Source: Gammaproteobacteria bacterium
GTDB taxonomy: Bacteria; Pseudomonadota; Gammaproteobacteria; Pseudomonadales; Halieaceae
NCBI GenBank assembly: GCA_009937065.1
Contig: JAACDF010000009.1
Location: forward strand, 1 to 64,000
Direction: 5' to 3'
Length of the DNA stretch: 64,000 nucleotides
Shown here: one piece after another, positions 8,381-23,125 of the stretch
How the letters are laid out: the number at the start of each line of letters is the position of its first letter
Position numbering within the stretch: the stretch's first letter is position 1
Position numbers and translations under genes: made by a program
Notes under the pieces: generated by a model
Seen by the model: the letters and a program-made list of their open reading frames with translations, nothing else
Databases searched by the model: none
What the model was told of the DNA's origin: nothing

Positions 8381-9205
8381 ATGACAGTTCAGGCACTTCC
8401 TTCCACTGACGCTGAGCACGCCAGCGATCCACTTTGGAGCATGATTTGCTCAGAGGTTCATGAGCTGATTCGCACGGAGCCAATGCTAGAGGACTTCCTA
8501 CAAGCAACGGTTCTGGGACACTCGAGCTTAGAAAGCGCACTCAGTGCGCATCTTGGAAATCAGATCGATTGCGCGACTGTCCCAGCACGCGTGCTGTGCC
8601 ACGTGATTTCCGAGGCATTTTCTACGCGCGACGATATTCGTGAAGCAATGCGTGAAGATCTGCAGGCAGTGGTTGAAAGGGACTCAGCCTGTGAGTCGTT
8701 TCATCTGCCTCTGCTGTACTTTAAAGGCTTCCACGCGCTGCAATTGCACCGGGTGTCAAACTGGCTGTGGCTCCAGGGCAGACGGTCGCTGGCGCTCTTA
8801 ATGCAGAGTCGGGCGTCCATGAAGTTTGGTGTAGATATCCACCCGGCTGCCACGTTTGGACGAGGCATCATGCTCGACCACGCTACGGGTCTTGTGGTGG
8901 GTGAAACCGCCGTTGTAGGCAATCAGGTCTCGATACTGCAGAACGTGACGCTCGGCGGCACCGGCAAAGAGCACGGCGATAGACATCCTAAGATTGCTGA
9001 CGGCGTATTGATTAGCGCGGGCGCAAAAATATTGGGGAATATTAAGGTCGGCGAGGGTGCCAAGATTGGCGCGGGCAGCGTTGTTTTGAGAGATGTTCCG
9101 CCACACACAACCGTTGCCGGCGTTCCAGCCAAAGTAGTGGGAAGGCCCGACTCAGACCTTCCCGCACTCAACATGAATCATGAAATACCTGACTCCGAAT
9201 GGTAA
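8381..9205 (+). CDS. cysE: Serine O-acetyltransferase
   Basis: CysE makes O-acetylserine from serine and acetyl-CoA, the committed step to cysteine. From ATG 8381, with CGAGGT just upstream, the protein is 274 residues, the same as E. coli CysE; a GTG nine codons earlier is less likely. The N-terminal helical domain ([21 protein letters not shown]) and the C-terminal left-handed beta-helix ([46 protein letters not shown], then [15 protein letters not shown]) are both complete. The His of LDHATG and the Asp of DIHP are the expected catalytic residues. Its last 28 bases overlap the end of hemE on the opposite strand. Confidence 0.93.
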   Translation: MTVQALPSTDAEHASDPLWSMICSEVHELIRTEPMLEDFLQATVLGHSSLESALSAHLGNQIDCATVPARVLCHVISEAFSTRDDIREAMREDLQAVVERDSACESFHLPLLYFKGFHALQLHRVSNWLWLQGRRSLALLMQSRASMKFGVDIHPAATFGRGIMLDHATGLVVGETAVVGNQVSILQNVTLGGTGKEHGDRHPKIADGVLISAGAKILGNIKVGEGAKIGAGSVVLRDVPPHTTVAGVPAKVVGRPDSDLPALNMNHEIPDSEW

Positions 9206-10257
9206 GCAGGCGATAGCTCTATCACTGCATCTACCATTGCCGCAACACACTCAGGATCTATTCCGGGCGTTATGCCGTGACCAAGATTGAAAATATGTCC
9301 GGTTCCTGACCCATAGCTTTCTAGGATCTTTGCCACCTCATCGCGAATTCGGTCGGGCTGTGCATTTAGCATGGCTGGATCCATATTGCCCTGTAATGCA
9401 ACCTTGTCACCCACCTGTGCGCGAGCCACACCAATATCGGTTGTCCAGTCGAGACCTACTGCATCAGCGCCGCAGTCTGCGATTTGCTGCAACCACTGCC
9501 CACCGCCTTTGGTGAAGACAATGACAGGGACACGTCGACCGTCAGCTTCTCGAGGTAGACGCTCTACCACCGCTTGCATATAGCGAAGTGAAAATTCTTG
9601 ATAATCACTGTGGCTTAGTGAGCCGCCCCAGGTGTCAAAAATTTGCAGCGCCTGCGCGCCCTGTTCAACTTGAGTTGTCAAATAAACCGCGACAGCATCC
9701 GCAAGCTTATCGAGCAGTTGATGCATCGCCGCAGGATTATTGAAAGCCAAGGACTTAGTTTTTGCGAAATCCTTGGAGGAACCGCCCTCGACCATATAAG
9801 TCGCCAAGGTCCAGGGGGAGCCGGAAAAACCAATCAGCGGAACTTTGCCGTTGAGCTCGCGCCTAATCAAGGACACTGCGTCCATCACATAGCGCAACTC
9901 ATCCCGTGCTCTGTTGGGCTCTAGAGCTGCGATCTCGGCCTCGGTAGACAAGGGTCGCTCAAACCGCGGACCTTCACCTTCCGTGAAATATAGCCCTAAA
10001 CCCATGGCATCCGGGATGGTCAAAATATCTGAAAATAAAATAGCGGCATCCATGTCGTAACGACGCAGCGGCTGCATTGTGACCTCACAAGCGAGTTCCG
10101 GCTGGGTACACAAACCCATGAAGCTTCCGGCTTGCGCACGCGTGGCCCGATATTCAGGTAGATATCGGCCTGCTTGGCGCATCATCCAAAGAGGAGTTCG
10201 GTCTACGGGCTCGCGTAACAACGCCCGCAAAAATCTATCATTCTGCAATGGTGCCAT
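9178..10257 (-). CDS. hemE: Uroporphyrinogen decarboxylase
   Basis: HemE removes four carboxyl groups from uroporphyrinogen III to give coproporphyrinogen III in haem and chlorophyll synthesis. The 359-residue product is full length and starts with the family's [30 protein letters not shown], including the conserved Arg residues of the substrate pocket. [17 protein letters not shown] carries the conserved catalytic Asp, and [19 protein letters not shown] is the usual C-terminal signature. It lies 61 bases downstream of gltD on the same strand, the order seen in Pseudomonas. Its 3' end overlaps cysE by 28 bases in antisense. Confidence 0.96.
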   Translation of the reverse strand: MAPLQNDRFLRALLREPVDRTPLWMMRQAGRYLPEYRATRAQAGSFMGLCTQPELACEVTMQPLRRYDMDAAILFSDILTIPDAMGLGLYFTEGEGPRFERPLSTEAEIAALEPNRARDELRYVMDAVSLIRRELNGKVPLIGFSGSPWTLATYMVEGGSSKDFAKTKSLAFNNPAAMHQLLDKLADAVAVYLTTQVEQGAQALQIFDTWGGSLSHSDYQEFSLRYMQAVVERLPREADGRRVPVIVFTKGGGQWLQQIADCGADAVGLDWTTDIGVARAQVGDKVALQGNMDPAMLNAQPDRIRDEVAKILESYGSGTGHIFNLGHGITPGIDPECVAAMVDAVIELSPAYHSESGIS

Positions 10258-10318
10258 ATCGGCAGGATCCCCCGAGTGGTTGCCTCTGTGTGCAAACTCA
10301 CTCTGATCTTTTTTATAT

Positions 10319-16238
<5,920 letters not shown>

Positions 16239-16379
16239 GTCTGAGCTTGCTCGCTTGATAACACTGAGGCCTGACGCCTTGGACGCGCGAAGCCAAAAAG
16301 GCCGCACAGTTTACACTTCTGGGCCTTTATCTACAATTTGCGTAAACGCACACTGAGACCGCCCTATCTAAAGGAAGTT

Positions 16380-17483
16380 TTACAAGTTGCGCGCTATTTC
16401 GGATTCGTTGAGTCCGGAAGAAACAAAGGCCTGACCCAGTGACTCAAGCAATACGTAGCGGATTTGCCCGGCCTGCACTTTTTTGTCGCCCTGCATTGCA
16501 GACATGAATGCTTCCATCCCCATGCCATCCGGTGCCTTGGTAGGAAGCGAGAAGGCATGCAAAAAGTTGGTTAAGGTCATCACTGTGTCGTCCGATATAG
16601 CACCGCGGCCCGCAGAAATACGCGCGGCGATGGACATGCCAGCGGCCACCGCCTCGCCATGTAACCAGACACCGAAGCCCTGCTCCTTTTCAATAGCATG
16701 ACCAAAGGTGTGTCCGAAATTAAGTATAGCTCTGACACCACCCTCGCGCTCATCCCGTTTAACCACGTCGGCTTTGATGGCACAGCATCTTGCAATGACT
16801 TCCGCTACCAGAGCCTCATCGCGCCCGAGAAGTGCTTCAGTATGTTGAATCAAGTAATCGAAGAAGTTGGCATCTGCTATTAGACCGTACTTAATCACCT
16901 CGGCCATACCTGCAGCGTATTCGCGGTCCGGCAAGGTCTCCAGCGTCACCGTATCAATGATGACCCCGATAGGCTGATGGAAGGCTCCGATCAGATTTTT
17001 ACCCATCGGATGGTTAACACCAGTCTTTCCGCCAACAGAGGAATCAACCTGCGACAGCAGCGTCGTCGGAACTTGAATGAAGTCGGCACCACGGAGAAAC
17101 GAGGCAGCGGCAAATCCAGTCATATCACCAATAACGCCGCCACCAAGCGCAATGAATACGGCACTGCGCTCATGCTGATCCTCAAGGGCCGCGGTTAGGA
17201 TGCGCTCGTAGGACGCGAGCGTTTTGTGCTCCTCCCCATCGGGCAATTCAACAACAGTCACTTTGCGACCAGTTGTACCCGTATCGTGCAGTGCATCCAA
17301 AATAGACGATTGGAATAATGGCGCAACCGTCACATTGGTAACGAGGCAGACGCTCCGATTGCCAACGAGAGACCGCAGTACATTGCCTTGGGATAGTAAG
17401 CCCCTGCCAATGTGGATTGGATAACTTCTGTCAGGCGATTCTGTGGCCAGTCGCACCGTTACTTCTGGCGTTGTGTGGCTCAT
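16380..17483 (-). CDS. aroB: 3-dehydroquinate synthase
   Basis: AroB converts DAHP to 3-dehydroquinate, the second step of the shikimate route, using NAD and a divalent metal. The 367-residue protein shows the NAD-contacting GDGEEHKTL-type stretch (here PDGEEHKTL), ALGGGVIGDMTGFAAASFLRG, the substrate loop PTTLLSQVDSSVGGKTGVNHP with its catalytic lysine, and metal-ligand histidines in NFGHTFGHAIE and WLHGEAVAAGM. Its start overlaps the end of aroK in an ATGA arrangement (17480-17483), giving translational coupling. The order pilQ-aroK-aroB is conserved across pseudomonads and enterics. Confidence 0.96.
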   Translation of the reverse strand: MSHTTPEVTVRLATESPDRSYPIHIGRGLLSQGNVLRSLVGNRSVCLVTNVTVAPLFQSSILDALHDTGTTGRKVTVVELPDGEEHKTLASYERILTAALEDQHERSAVFIALGGGVIGDMTGFAAASFLRGADFIQVPTTLLSQVDSSVGGKTGVNHPMGKNLIGAFHQPIGVIIDTVTLETLPDREYAAGMAEVIKYGLIADANFFDYLIQHTEALLGRDEALVAEVIARCCAIKADVVKRDEREGGVRAILNFGHTFGHAIEKEQGFGVWLHGEAVAAGMSIAARISAGRGAISDDTVMTLTNFLHAFSLPTKAPDGMGMEAFMSAMQGDKKVQAGQIRYVLLESLGQAFVSSGLNESEIARNL

Positions 17484-18001
17484 GGTTCAACCTTATTGAA
17501 TGACTCGAGTTTTTCAGCGATCAACTCAGCAAGCTTTTTAGCAGAGCCACCCGTTGACGCTACGGTTATGTCAGCAACCTCGCGATAGAGCGGTTCACGC
17601 ACAGTCATTATCTCCTGAAGCACCTGCCTGACGTCCTTACCCACCAAAAGTGGTCGCTTAGTCTTGCCCGCCGTGCGACTAACCAGCGTCGATAAAGAAG
17701 CGGACAAATAAACAACAGTACTCGCGCTCGACATAAGGGCGCGATTCTCCGGACTGAGAACAACACCGCCCCCGGTCGCAATCACCACATTATCTCTAGA
17801 TGCAAAATCATTGACGACAGCGGACTCACGATCGCGAAAACCCGCCTCACCCTCCACATCGAAGATCCATGGAATATCTGCGCCCGCCCGCTCCTGTATC
17901 ACTTCGTCAAGATCGAAGAATGTCGCCTGCAACTGAGCGGCGAGGTGCTTACCTACGGTAGATTTACCAGCCCCGGGGGGGCCGACCAAAAAGATGCGCA
18001 T
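17480..18001 (-). CDS. aroK: Shikimate kinase
   Basis: AroK phosphorylates shikimate at the 3-hydroxyl with ATP. The 173-residue protein has the P-loop GPPGAGKSTVGKHLA at residues 7-21, the DLDEVIQ element binding magnesium and shikimate, RDRESAVV, and the GGGVVLSPENR substrate loop, plus the RPLL lid segment. Length is usual for the family. It starts about 30 bases after the pilQ stop and overlaps aroB by four bases. It is likely read through from the pil operon. Confidence 0.95.
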   Translation of the reverse strand: MRIFLVGPPGAGKSTVGKHLAAQLQATFFDLDEVIQERAGADIPWIFDVEGEAGFRDRESAVVNDFASRDNVVIATGGGVVLSPENRALMSSASTVVYLSASLSTLVSRTAGKTKRPLLVGKDVRQVLQEIMTVREPLYREVADITVASTGGSAKKLAELIAEKLESFNKVEP

Positions 18002-18030
18002 GCTGACCCTCGATCAAAAGCCACTCTAGC

Positions 18031-20172
18031 TTAATCGAGCAACACCTCGGAGAGAATGCGTGGCGTGATAAAGATCAAGGTCTCTACCTTTTTATTTGTA
18101 ATAACAGTGCTTCTAAACATTGGGCCGACGCCCGGCAAATCCCCTAAAACGGGGACTTTTTGTACTTGTATAGTTTCCTCATTCTTGAATACCCCACCCA
18201 ACACTACAGTCTCGCCATTACCAACCAACACCTGTGTCGTCAGTTCAGTCGTATTGATCGAGGGTACAACCCCACCGTTAGCGCTCGGCACCAGCTCACC
18301 CACGGAATCTTGATTGACGACCAGATCCAGCAGGATGCGATCGTCTGGAGTAATGTTAGGGGTGACATCCAATTTCAAAACCGCCTCTTTAAATTGTGTC
18401 GTCGTAGCACCTGAGGCAGCACCTTCCTGGTAAGGAATTTCAGTACCTGACTTTATCGTAGCCTGCTGCTTATCCCCGGTAATAACCTTTGGCTGAGACA
18501 CCACCTCGCCCTCGCCCGCGGCCTCTAACGCTGCGAGTTCAGCCGACAAGAATAAGTCATTAGAAGTGAAGCCCAGGGCAAAGCCGGAAGTGGCCGATGC
18601 AATACCCAAGTCTACAAATGGTGCTGTGGGCGGCGCAATGGCGGTACCGCCTAAAACAGCCTGATTAATTGCCGTTGTTGTCTCGATGTTTCTCGCGACG
18701 GAAAGCACCGAGTCGGCATCACTTTCAAAGTAACCGCCACCCCATTTGATTCCCAGCTGTTCGTCAACATCGGACGACGCAATCACAATTCTTGCTTCAA
18801 TCATGACCTGTCGAATCGGAACATCGACATTTTCGATGAGCGCCCGGATCTCGTCGAGCTTGGCGGCAGTGTCCGTAACGATAATCGAATTAGTACGGTC
18901 ATCAACAACGACGGAGCCTCGGCCAGATACCAGGGACCCCCCTTGCTCGGAACCTGCGTCAAACAGCGTCACAACATTAGCGGCCTTGGCATAACGAATT
19001 TGAATGAACTCTGACTTGAGCGGAGCTAGTTCTGCCAGCTGTTTATTTGCCTCGATTTCCTGTCTTTCGCGCTCGGCTATCTCAGATGCGGGAGCTACCA
19101 TGAGGACATTACCCACCTGTCGGCTATCAAGTCCCTTTGTCTTGAGCACCAGCTCCATCGCCTGATCCCATGGAACATTTTGTAAGCGCAGTGTGATATT
19201 GCCCTCAACCGTGTCTGATGCGACCAGGTTTAGGTCAGTGAAATCTGCAATGAGCTGCAGCACAGCGCGAACCTCAATATTTTGAAAATTGAGCGAGATA
19301 CGGTCACCCACATAACTGAACTCACTCAATCGCTGGTCGCGCTCTGTCTCAGAGAGAGGCTTGACGCTGACCACGTATTCTCCCCCTTGCTGGTATGCCA
19401 AGTAATCAAAGTAGCCATTGGCTTGAATCACAACACGAGCACCGCGGTCAGAGGGAGTGACTTCAATTTCAGAGACAGGCGTTGCGAAATCCGTCACGTC
19501 GTATCGCCGACTGAGCGACTCAGCAACCTCGGTGTCCATGAGCTCTAGACTAATGCGACTCCCTTCGCTAAACACGTTGACGTCAACGCTGCTGTCACTG
19601 AGAGACAAAATGAGCTGGCCCTCGCCATCGCTGCCGCGTCTAAATTCCAAATCATTGATGGCTGATGCGCCTGAGGGTGATGCGATGGCCGTTTTAACAA
19701 GGGCCGACTCCGACATGGCTGGCACAGCATAAGAGCTACTCGCGTCAGCACCGACATCGAGCACGAAACGACGCCCGTCAAACGCAGCATCAAATTCGCC
19801 CAGGCGAGCGAGGTTAACGATCATACGACTTCGATTACCTGCGGCGAGGACCACTACACTTGAAGCGTTACCGCTTGGGAGGGCGTAACGGCGCTGCGGT
19901 AATTGATTTTCAGTTTCAGGAAAATCGATAACAATCCGTGCTGGATCCTCTATGGTGTAACTCGAAAACTCGGAAGATGGTGTCGAATCGAACTCTAGCG
20001 CAATAGACAGCTGTCCATTGGGTTGGGCGTTAAAGCTAATATCGGTAATCGCCTGCTCTGCCGAGACAGTCGCCGAGACCATGCTAATCACCAGGGAAGC
20101 GACTGCTATGCATCCGTGACGTAGAAACTTTGTTATCACTGTTCCATTCAAAACATCATTTCCTTGCATCAT
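18031..20172 (-). CDS. pilQ: Type IV pilus secretin PilQ
   Basis: PilQ forms the outer-membrane ring through which the type IV pilus passes. The 713-residue protein has a signal peptide (CIAVASLVISMVSATVSA), two AMIN domains for peptidoglycan binding (about residues 42-140 and 170-275, with YTIEDPARIVIDFPET and FDYLAYQQGGEYVVSV), an N0 domain (ISLNFQNIEVRAVLQLIADFT), an N1/NolW domain (IQIRYAKAANVVTLF, DDRTNSIIVTD) and the C-terminal secretin domain (GEGEVVSQPKVITGDKQQATIKSG, ETVVLGGVFKNEE, VPVLGDLPGVGPMFRS). The start ATG overlaps the pilP stop. It is the last pil gene of a complete pilMNOPQ set. Confidence 0.96.
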   Translation of the reverse strand: MMQGNDVLNGTVITKFLRHGCIAVASLVISMVSATVSAEQAITDISFNAQPNGQLSIALEFDSTPSSEFSSYTIEDPARIVIDFPETENQLPQRRYALPSGNASSVVVLAAGNRSRMIVNLARLGEFDAAFDGRRFVLDVGADASSSYAVPAMSESALVKTAIASPSGASAINDLEFRRGSDGEGQLILSLSDSSVDVNVFSEGSRISLELMDTEVAESLSRRYDVTDFATPVSEIEVTPSDRGARVVIQANGYFDYLAYQQGGEYVVSVKPLSETERDQRLSEFSYVGDRISLNFQNIEVRAVLQLIADFTDLNLVASDTVEGNITLRLQNVPWDQAMELVLKTKGLDSRQVGNVLMVAPASEIAERERQEIEANKQLAELAPLKSEFIQIRYAKAANVVTLFDAGSEQGGSLVSGRGSVVVDDRTNSIIVTDTAAKLDEIRALIENVDVPIRQVMIEARIVIASSDVDEQLGIKWGGGYFESDADSVLSVARNIETTTAINQAVLGGTAIAPPTAPFVDLGIASATSGFALGFTSNDLFLSAELAALEAAGEGEVVSQPKVITGDKQQATIKSGTEIPYQEGAASGATTTQFKEAVLKLDVTPNITPDDRILLDLVVNQDSVGELVPSANGGVVPSINTTELTTQVLVGNGETVVLGGVFKNEETIQVQKVPVLGDLPGVGPMFRSTVITNKKVETLIFITPRILSEVLLD

Positions 20173-20708
20173 TGCGTACCCAACTCCAAGGTTCTCGGAC
20201 GCTCAACCCAGCCGTTCGAAGTTCCGTCAGTAACAATTTCCATTATCGCGACATAGCCTGCGCCAACATCAACGACACGCCCATGATCCGGGCCTACATA
20301 ATTCCCCTCGCGCACTCGGTGAATACCACCACTGGGATCACGAAGTAAGGCCCACTCAATACCCTGGCGCTTAAGTCGTCCTACCAGCGATAAACTGCCG
20401 ACATCAAATTGCTCAAGGAACTCCCGAGCCCGCGTTCTATCAGGCGCAACCGAAGATCGAAGCCGCAGTGTCGTAAGCTCAACAACCTCTATAGGGCGAT
20501 CGAAGGGTGATCGCATCCCGGCCGCCGAGTAGGCAAACGCTTCGTAAGCGGTGAACGTTGGAATCGGCTCAATCAGTCCGCCTGGTCGCTCCGTTTTATC
20601 GTCAACGAATTGCTTCAGATCTGACATTTCTGAGACGCCACACGCGGAGAGAACACCTCCGAGTGCAAAGGCCGTGATTCGACTGATCAATGTCCTATCA
20701 CTCTTCAT
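20169..20708 (-). CDS. pilP: Type IV pilus assembly lipoprotein PilP
   Basis: PilP is the lipoprotein linking the PilMNO inner-membrane platform to the PilQ secretin. The start is placed at ATG 20708, just inside the end of pilO, giving 179 residues with a signal peptide and lipobox (FALGGVLSAC). A start at ATG 20717 is also possible; the longer frame reaching 20771 reads deep into pilO and is unlikely. The mature part has the PilP hallmarks: FAYSAAGMRSPF, LEQFDVGSLSLVGRL, then VREGNYVGPDHGRVVDV. It overlaps pilO upstream and pilQ downstream, so the genes are translationally coupled. Confidence 0.93.
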   Translation of the reverse strand: MKSDRTLISRITAFALGGVLSACGVSEMSDLKQFVDDKTERPGGLIEPIPTFTAYEAFAYSAAGMRSPFDRPIEVVELTTLRLRSSVAPDRTRAREFLEQFDVGSLSLVGRLKRQGIEWALLRDPSGGIHRVREGNYVGPDHGRVVDVGAGYVAIMEIVTDGTSNGWVERPRTLELGTQ

Positions 20709-21318
20709 TCGACTCATCCCGGTAACGATACGTTTTGGCCGTAATGTCCATACGCAAATTCGTACTGTCATCGCCTGACATCACAATTTCAAAGTCGTGC
20801 AGGGTCACAATCCTAGGGAGGCCGGCCATTCCAGACACAAATGCTCCCAGATCATGATAAGAACCATTAGCAGCAATGGCGATGGGCAGTTCGACGTAGA
20901 ACTCTTCCAACACCTCATCCAAAAGATCGATTGCCTCGATGCTAAGGCCGTTGAGCTCCCCTTTAGAAGAAATATCCTCAAGCAATCCCGGCACTTCCGT
21001 ATCTGAGGGGAGTTGGCTAACCAGAGCACCAAAGCTTTCTCGCATCTCCTCCAGCTGAGCTTTATAGGCCTCTAGGTTTTCGGCCTCAAATGACTTGCGC
21101 TCGAACTGCCGGCGCAAATCCAGCTCACGCGACTCTGCGGCCTGCAATCGATCAGATAGTGCCGATAAGTGGTAGTAGTATCCGCCTGCTAAAAGCGCCA
21201 CAAAAAGCGTAACAATGACCATGGCTTTTGCAGCCATCGGCCACGATCCAACGTTATCAAAATCGAGATCGGCGAGATCGAGATCACTCAGCTCTTTAAG
21301 GCCGTCCAACCAACTCAT
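20698..21318 (-). CDS. pilO: Type IV pilus inner-membrane platform protein PilO
   Basis: PilO pairs with PilN in the inner membrane to align the pilus machine. The 206-residue protein has a cytoplasmic lead (LKELSDLDLADLDFDNVGSWP), one membrane helix (AMVIVTLFVALLAGGYYYHL), a coiled coil (about residues 50-95, RLQAAESRELDLRRQFE) and a ferredoxin-like periplasmic domain with YHDLGAFVSGMAGLPRIVTLHDFEI, the standard PilO core. Its ATG overlaps the pilN stop by four bases. Confidence 0.95.
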   Translation of the reverse strand: MSWLDGLKELSDLDLADLDFDNVGSWPMAAKAMVIVTLFVALLAGGYYYHLSALSDRLQAAESRELDLRRQFERKSFEAENLEAYKAQLEEMRESFGALVSQLPSDTEVPGLLEDISSKGELNGLSIEAIDLLDEVLEEFYVELPIAIAANGSYHDLGAFVSGMAGLPRIVTLHDFEIVMSGDDSTNLRMDITAKTYRYRDESNEE

Positions 21319-21881
21319 GGCAGTACGTCCTCAGCACTTTTGGGCAATTGAATTTGCACAGATAGGCTGAAACGCATAGCAGATTCGCCTAAATCCTCTG
21401 CAGCGCTAACGCCATCTAGCGTGGGCTCCGCCAGCCAATCAGATGAATCCAGCCGGCGCATCAGACTCGAGACCCGGTTATTGGACTCCGCTACACCCTC
21501 GATAGATACCGTACTATTTGACGTGGTCAGGGTCTTATAATAAACACCATCTGGAACCGTTCTAACCAATTCATCAAGGACTCGCACGATGATGGGTCGA
21601 TTGCCTTGTAGCTCCTGAATTACGCGCATCCGCTCAAGTAACAACTGCCGCTGCGATCGCAGATCTCGTATCTCAGCGACGCGGGCATCGACCAAGGCAA
21701 TATTATCCGTAAGATAGCGATTTCGTGCGTTTTGCGTGTCAACTTGCATATCGATTACACGATCAGCAACAACGAGAATAAGAACAGCAAGCGCTGCGGA
21801 CAATCCTAGTGAAGAGTAGAAGGTGCGTTGCCTCTCGGCTCTGAGCTCCTCTCGCCATGGCAGTAGATTGATATTTGCCAT
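21315..21881 (-). CDS. pilN: Type IV pilus inner-membrane platform protein PilN
   Basis: PilN is the partner of PilO; its cytoplasmic N-terminus binds PilM. The 188-residue protein begins with the defining INLLPWREELRAERQR peptide (residues 4-19), then a membrane helix (LGLSAALAVLILVVADRVI), a coiled-coil stretch and a small periplasmic domain (VRTVPDGVYYKTLTTSNSTVSIEGVAESNNRVSSLMRRLD). Start ATG at 21881 overlaps the pilM stop (TGATG). Order, spacing and length fit the conserved pilMNOPQ operon. Confidence 0.95.
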   Translation of the reverse strand: MANINLLPWREELRAERQRTFYSSLGLSAALAVLILVVADRVIDMQVDTQNARNRYLTDNIALVDARVAEIRDLRSQRQLLLERMRVIQELQGNRPIIVRVLDELVRTVPDGVYYKTLTTSNSTVSIEGVAESNNRVSSLMRRLDSSDWLAEPTLDGVSAAEDLGESAMRFSLSVQIQLPKSAEDVLP

Positions 21882-22945
21882 CAGTCCATTGCCCTCAACG
21901 CCAAGCCTGCCGCCACCATCATCGCAGGCGCATCACCACTCAAGGCCACCGCATTTACTCTCGGAGATATCGACATATTGGCAAACGGGTTGCCTATGGT
22001 AGTGGGCGTTGCAAGGCGATTTTCCACGAGCGAAACCAGCCCGTCGGTAGCCGCTACGCCGCCCGCAAGGAAAATATGATCAACCGAATTAAAACTGCTC
22101 GACGAATAGAAGAACTGAAGGGACCGTCCAACCTGTTGAACTACCGCTTCCTTGAAGGGTGTCAGCACTTCCTCCTCATAACCATCGGGAAGACCACCTT
22201 GCTTTTTAGCCAATCCAGCTTCGCGTAATGGCAGCCCGTAACGTCTCATGATCTCGTCGGTAAGCTGCTTTCCGCCAAAGGTCTGCTCGCGAGTGTAGGT
22301 ATTTGCCCCCTGATTCAGCACTGACAATGTGGTCATAGTCGCGCCAATATCCACTACCGCCACAGTCGCCGCAGGGTCGACACCGGCAATAGGGCGAATC
22401 AACTCGTAGGCTCGCTCCATGGAATAAGCTTCGACATCAATCACCTTAGGAGTGAGCCCAGCGAGCTCTAGGGCCTCGACACGTGAATCGATCGTTTCCC
22501 TGCGACATGCAGCCAGCAAGACATCCACCTGATCATCGCGACCCGGGGTTGGGCCCTGAATCTCAAAGTCGAGCGCGACTTCCTCGAGTGGATAGGGAAT
22601 ATACTGATCCGCCTCAAGCGCAATCTGCGTCTCCAATTCCTCATCCGTAAGGCCAGCCGGCATGGCTATGACTTTGTTAATAACCGAGGAGCCAGATACC
22701 GCTGCCACAACTTCTGTGGCGCGCGATCGGCTCTGGTGCATTACGCTTTGAATAGCTGTGGCGACCTCGCCCACATTATTAATGTTCTTTTCAAAGACAG
22801 CGCCCTGAGGCAGCGAAGCTACAGAATAAGCTTCAACACGATACCCCCCATTGGACTCAGACAATTCCAACAGCTTGACCGTCGTAGAGCTGATATCAAT
22901 TCCTACTCTAGACCCTTGTCGATTTTTTCTTGACGCACCAAACAC
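21881..22945 (-). CDS. pilM: Type IV pilus actin-like ATPase PilM
   Basis: PilM is the cytoplasmic, FtsA/actin-like member of the pilus alignment complex and binds the PilN tail. The start is taken as GTG 22945, which has GGAG upstream and gives 354 residues, the size of Pseudomonas PilM; a TTG at 22981 would add 12 residues. The nucleotide-binding blocks are present: GIDISSTTVKLLELS, ATVAVVDIGATMTTLSVL and HIFLAGGVAATDGL. The gene is first in the pilMNOPQ operon and diverges from ponA across about 180 bases that must hold both promoters, the same arrangement as in Pseudomonas. Confidence 0.94.
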   Translation of the reverse strand: MFGASRKNRQGSRVGIDISSTTVKLLELSESNGGYRVEAYSVASLPQGAVFEKNINNVGEVATAIQSVMHQSRSRATEVVAAVSGSSVINKVIAMPAGLTDEELETQIALEADQYIPYPLEEVALDFEIQGPTPGRDDQVDVLLAACRRETIDSRVEALELAGLTPKVIDVEAYSMERAYELIRPIAGVDPAATVAVVDIGATMTTLSVLNQGANTYTREQTFGGKQLTDEIMRRYGLPLREAGLAKKQGGLPDGYEEEVLTPFKEAVVQQVGRSLQFFYSSSSFNSVDHIFLAGGVAATDGLVSLVENRLATPTTIGNPFANMSISPRVNAVALSGDAPAMMVAAGLALRAMD

Positions 22946-23125
22946 AGACCTACACTTCTCCGTGTGCTCCCATAAGAGCAACCATCATTCGTCAATAAAA
23001 TGACGGCGACCATCTGATTGCAACACAGGTTGAGATAAAGTGCGAATTGGGAGTTAAGATGTACGGGGGAAAGTGTGACGATTGCGTCGCATTTCCAACC
23101 AAAATTAAGGTCGGAGACCTAAGGC

